15,759 bases of DNA from JACQWR01 sp964614365. Lineage in GTDB: Bacteria > Desulfobacterota > Syntrophia > Syntrophales > JACQWR01. The stretch is from assembly GCA_964614365.1 (NCBI GenBank), contig CAZTLA010000068.1, positions 1 through 15,759 of the forward strand. Direction: 5' to 3'. Every line of letters starts with the position of its first letter. Positions within the stretch are counted from its first letter, which is position 1. Below the pieces are notes generated by a model. The model saw nothing but the letters and a program-made list of their open reading frames with translations. It searched no databases and had not been told where the DNA came from. Below, piece by piece: positions 15,125-15,759 of the stretch. Both the position numbers and the translations under genes were made by a program.

Positions 15125-15759
15125 TCAGTGTTTTTTCCGTTGCAGACTGAGGGCTTCTCTCAAATTCTCCTGCGCCAATGTCAAATCGGGCTGAATACGC
15201 AACGCCTCCCGAAAATGGGCGATAGCCTCGTCGATCCTGCCCTGTATAAGCAAGGCGCGCCCCATATTGTTATGCGCTTTTTCGTCATTCGGATCAAGGC
15301 GAAGCACTTCGGCAAAGTGGGCAACAGCCTCACTGAACATCCCCTGCGAGGCCAGGGTGTTCGCAAGATTAAAATGCGCCTCTCTATAATCCGGCTTCAT
15401 GCGCAGCGCTTCCCGCAAGCGGTAAATGGCCTCGTCGGTCCTGCCCTGAGATGACAGAACAATTCCCAAGTTATAATGCACCTCTGCATCTCCCGGTTTG
15501 ATGCGCAATGCTCCCCGCAAGTGGTACTCGGACTCCCTGATCTCTCCCCGCAGAAAAAGGGCATTGCCCAGATTGTTATGCGCGCGCCCGTCAGCGGGGT
15601 CAATACGGATAACTTCCCGGTAATGGCTGATGGCCTTCTCAATATTGCCTTTTTTGCGCAAGGCAGTTCCCAGGTTGTTATGGGCCGTAGCGTTGTCCGT
15701 AGTGACACTGATTGCATGTCGGAACAAGGTGATGCTGTCCTGCCAGTATCGCAGTTGCG
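15125..15759 (-). CDS. TPR-repeat protein, C-terminal part of a larger membrane protein
   Basis: The frame is open to the window edge (QLRYWQDSITLFRHAI...), so the start lies beyond 15759; a TTG at 15727 is not a credible start. The visible 211 residues hold five 34-residue tetratricopeptide repeats, each with the NNLG...A...A...L...P pattern, and a short C-terminal cap ending LQRKKH. The junction sequence YWQDS-x-TLFRHA followed by TPRs is characteristic of large bacterial proteins that have an N-terminal multi-spanning GT-C-like domain (PMT/O-GlcNAc-transferase-like annotation) and a C-terminal TPR tail. The TPRs probably bind partner or substrate proteins. The gene converges with the plus-strand glycosyltransferase, which ends about 110 bp away. 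Membrane location and glycosyltransferase role are inferred from the family, since that half is not in the window. Confidence 0.8.
   Translation of the reverse strand, partial: QLRYWQDSITLFRHAISVTTDNATAHNNLGTALRKKGNIEKAISHYREVIRIDPADGRAHNNLGNALFLRGEIRESEYHLRGALRIKPGDAEVHYNLGIVLSSQGRTDEAIYRLREALRMKPDYREAHFNLANTLASQGMFSEAVAHFAEVLRLDPNDEKAHNNMGRALLIQGRIDEAIAHFREALRIQPDLTLAQENLREALSLQRKKH
15185..15694 (-). repeat. Five tandem 102-bp TPR-coding units
   Basis: The five TPR motifs fall in exact 34-codon register without insertions between them. At DNA level this gives five diverged 102-bp units, recognisable by recurring TTGTTATGCGC-like blocks encoding AHNNLG. Confidence 0.85.

Overview
This window is a piece of a bacterial surface-glycan or glycolipid biosynthesis locus, flanked and scarred by insertion sequences. 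The gene set suggests an anaerobic Gram-negative of the Deltaproteobacteria / Desulfobacterota type: cobalamin-binding radical SAM enzymes mixed with glycosyltransferases, several GT-C membrane proteins, a TPR membrane protein, and IS630 and IS91-type transposase sequences. That placement rests on family resemblance only. No rRNA, tRNA or CRISPR array was seen.

Layout. Bases 1-790 are the 3' part of an IS630-family element whose transposase needs a -1 frameshift at an A8 run. From 783 to 12809 every gene lies on the minus strand, so transcription runs right to left: a GT2 transferase (12809-12051), a methyltransferase-like/GT2 fusion (12032-10719), membrane protein A (10677 into an assembly gap), membrane protein B (gap to 6670), a class I methyltransferase (6587-5685), a B12-binding radical SAM protein (5688-4255), a DPM1-like GT2 (4247-3510), a second B12-binding radical SAM protein (3505-2090), the first 12 codons of a wecB-like epimerase cut off by an IS91-like transposase remnant (2075-1946), and a GT4 transferase (1844-783). 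Most junctions are tight (overlaps or gaps under 50 bp), so this looks like an operon.

From 12810 to 13287 there is a non-coding divergent region. It holds a near-consensus sigma70-type promoter facing right, toward a GT39/ArnT-like membrane glycosyltransferase on the plus strand (13288-15015). The window ends in the C-terminal TPR part of a large minus-strand protein that continues beyond 15759.

Exactly 100 Ns (8891-8990) mark an assembly gap. The frame happens to stay open across them and gives an apparent 1335-residue protein. I read this as an artefact joining two different membrane proteins.

Working model (inference). The three GT2 enzymes could charge polyprenyl phosphate with sugars or act at the membrane face. 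The multi-spanning GT-C-like proteins (A, B, the plus-strand enzyme and probably the TPR protein) would use lipid-linked sugars. The GT4 enzyme would extend a glycan from nucleotide sugars. The methyltransferase and the two B12 radical SAM enzymes would decorate the glycan or its lipid, possibly by C-methylation. No flippase, polymerase or export gene is visible, so the locus is probably larger than the window.
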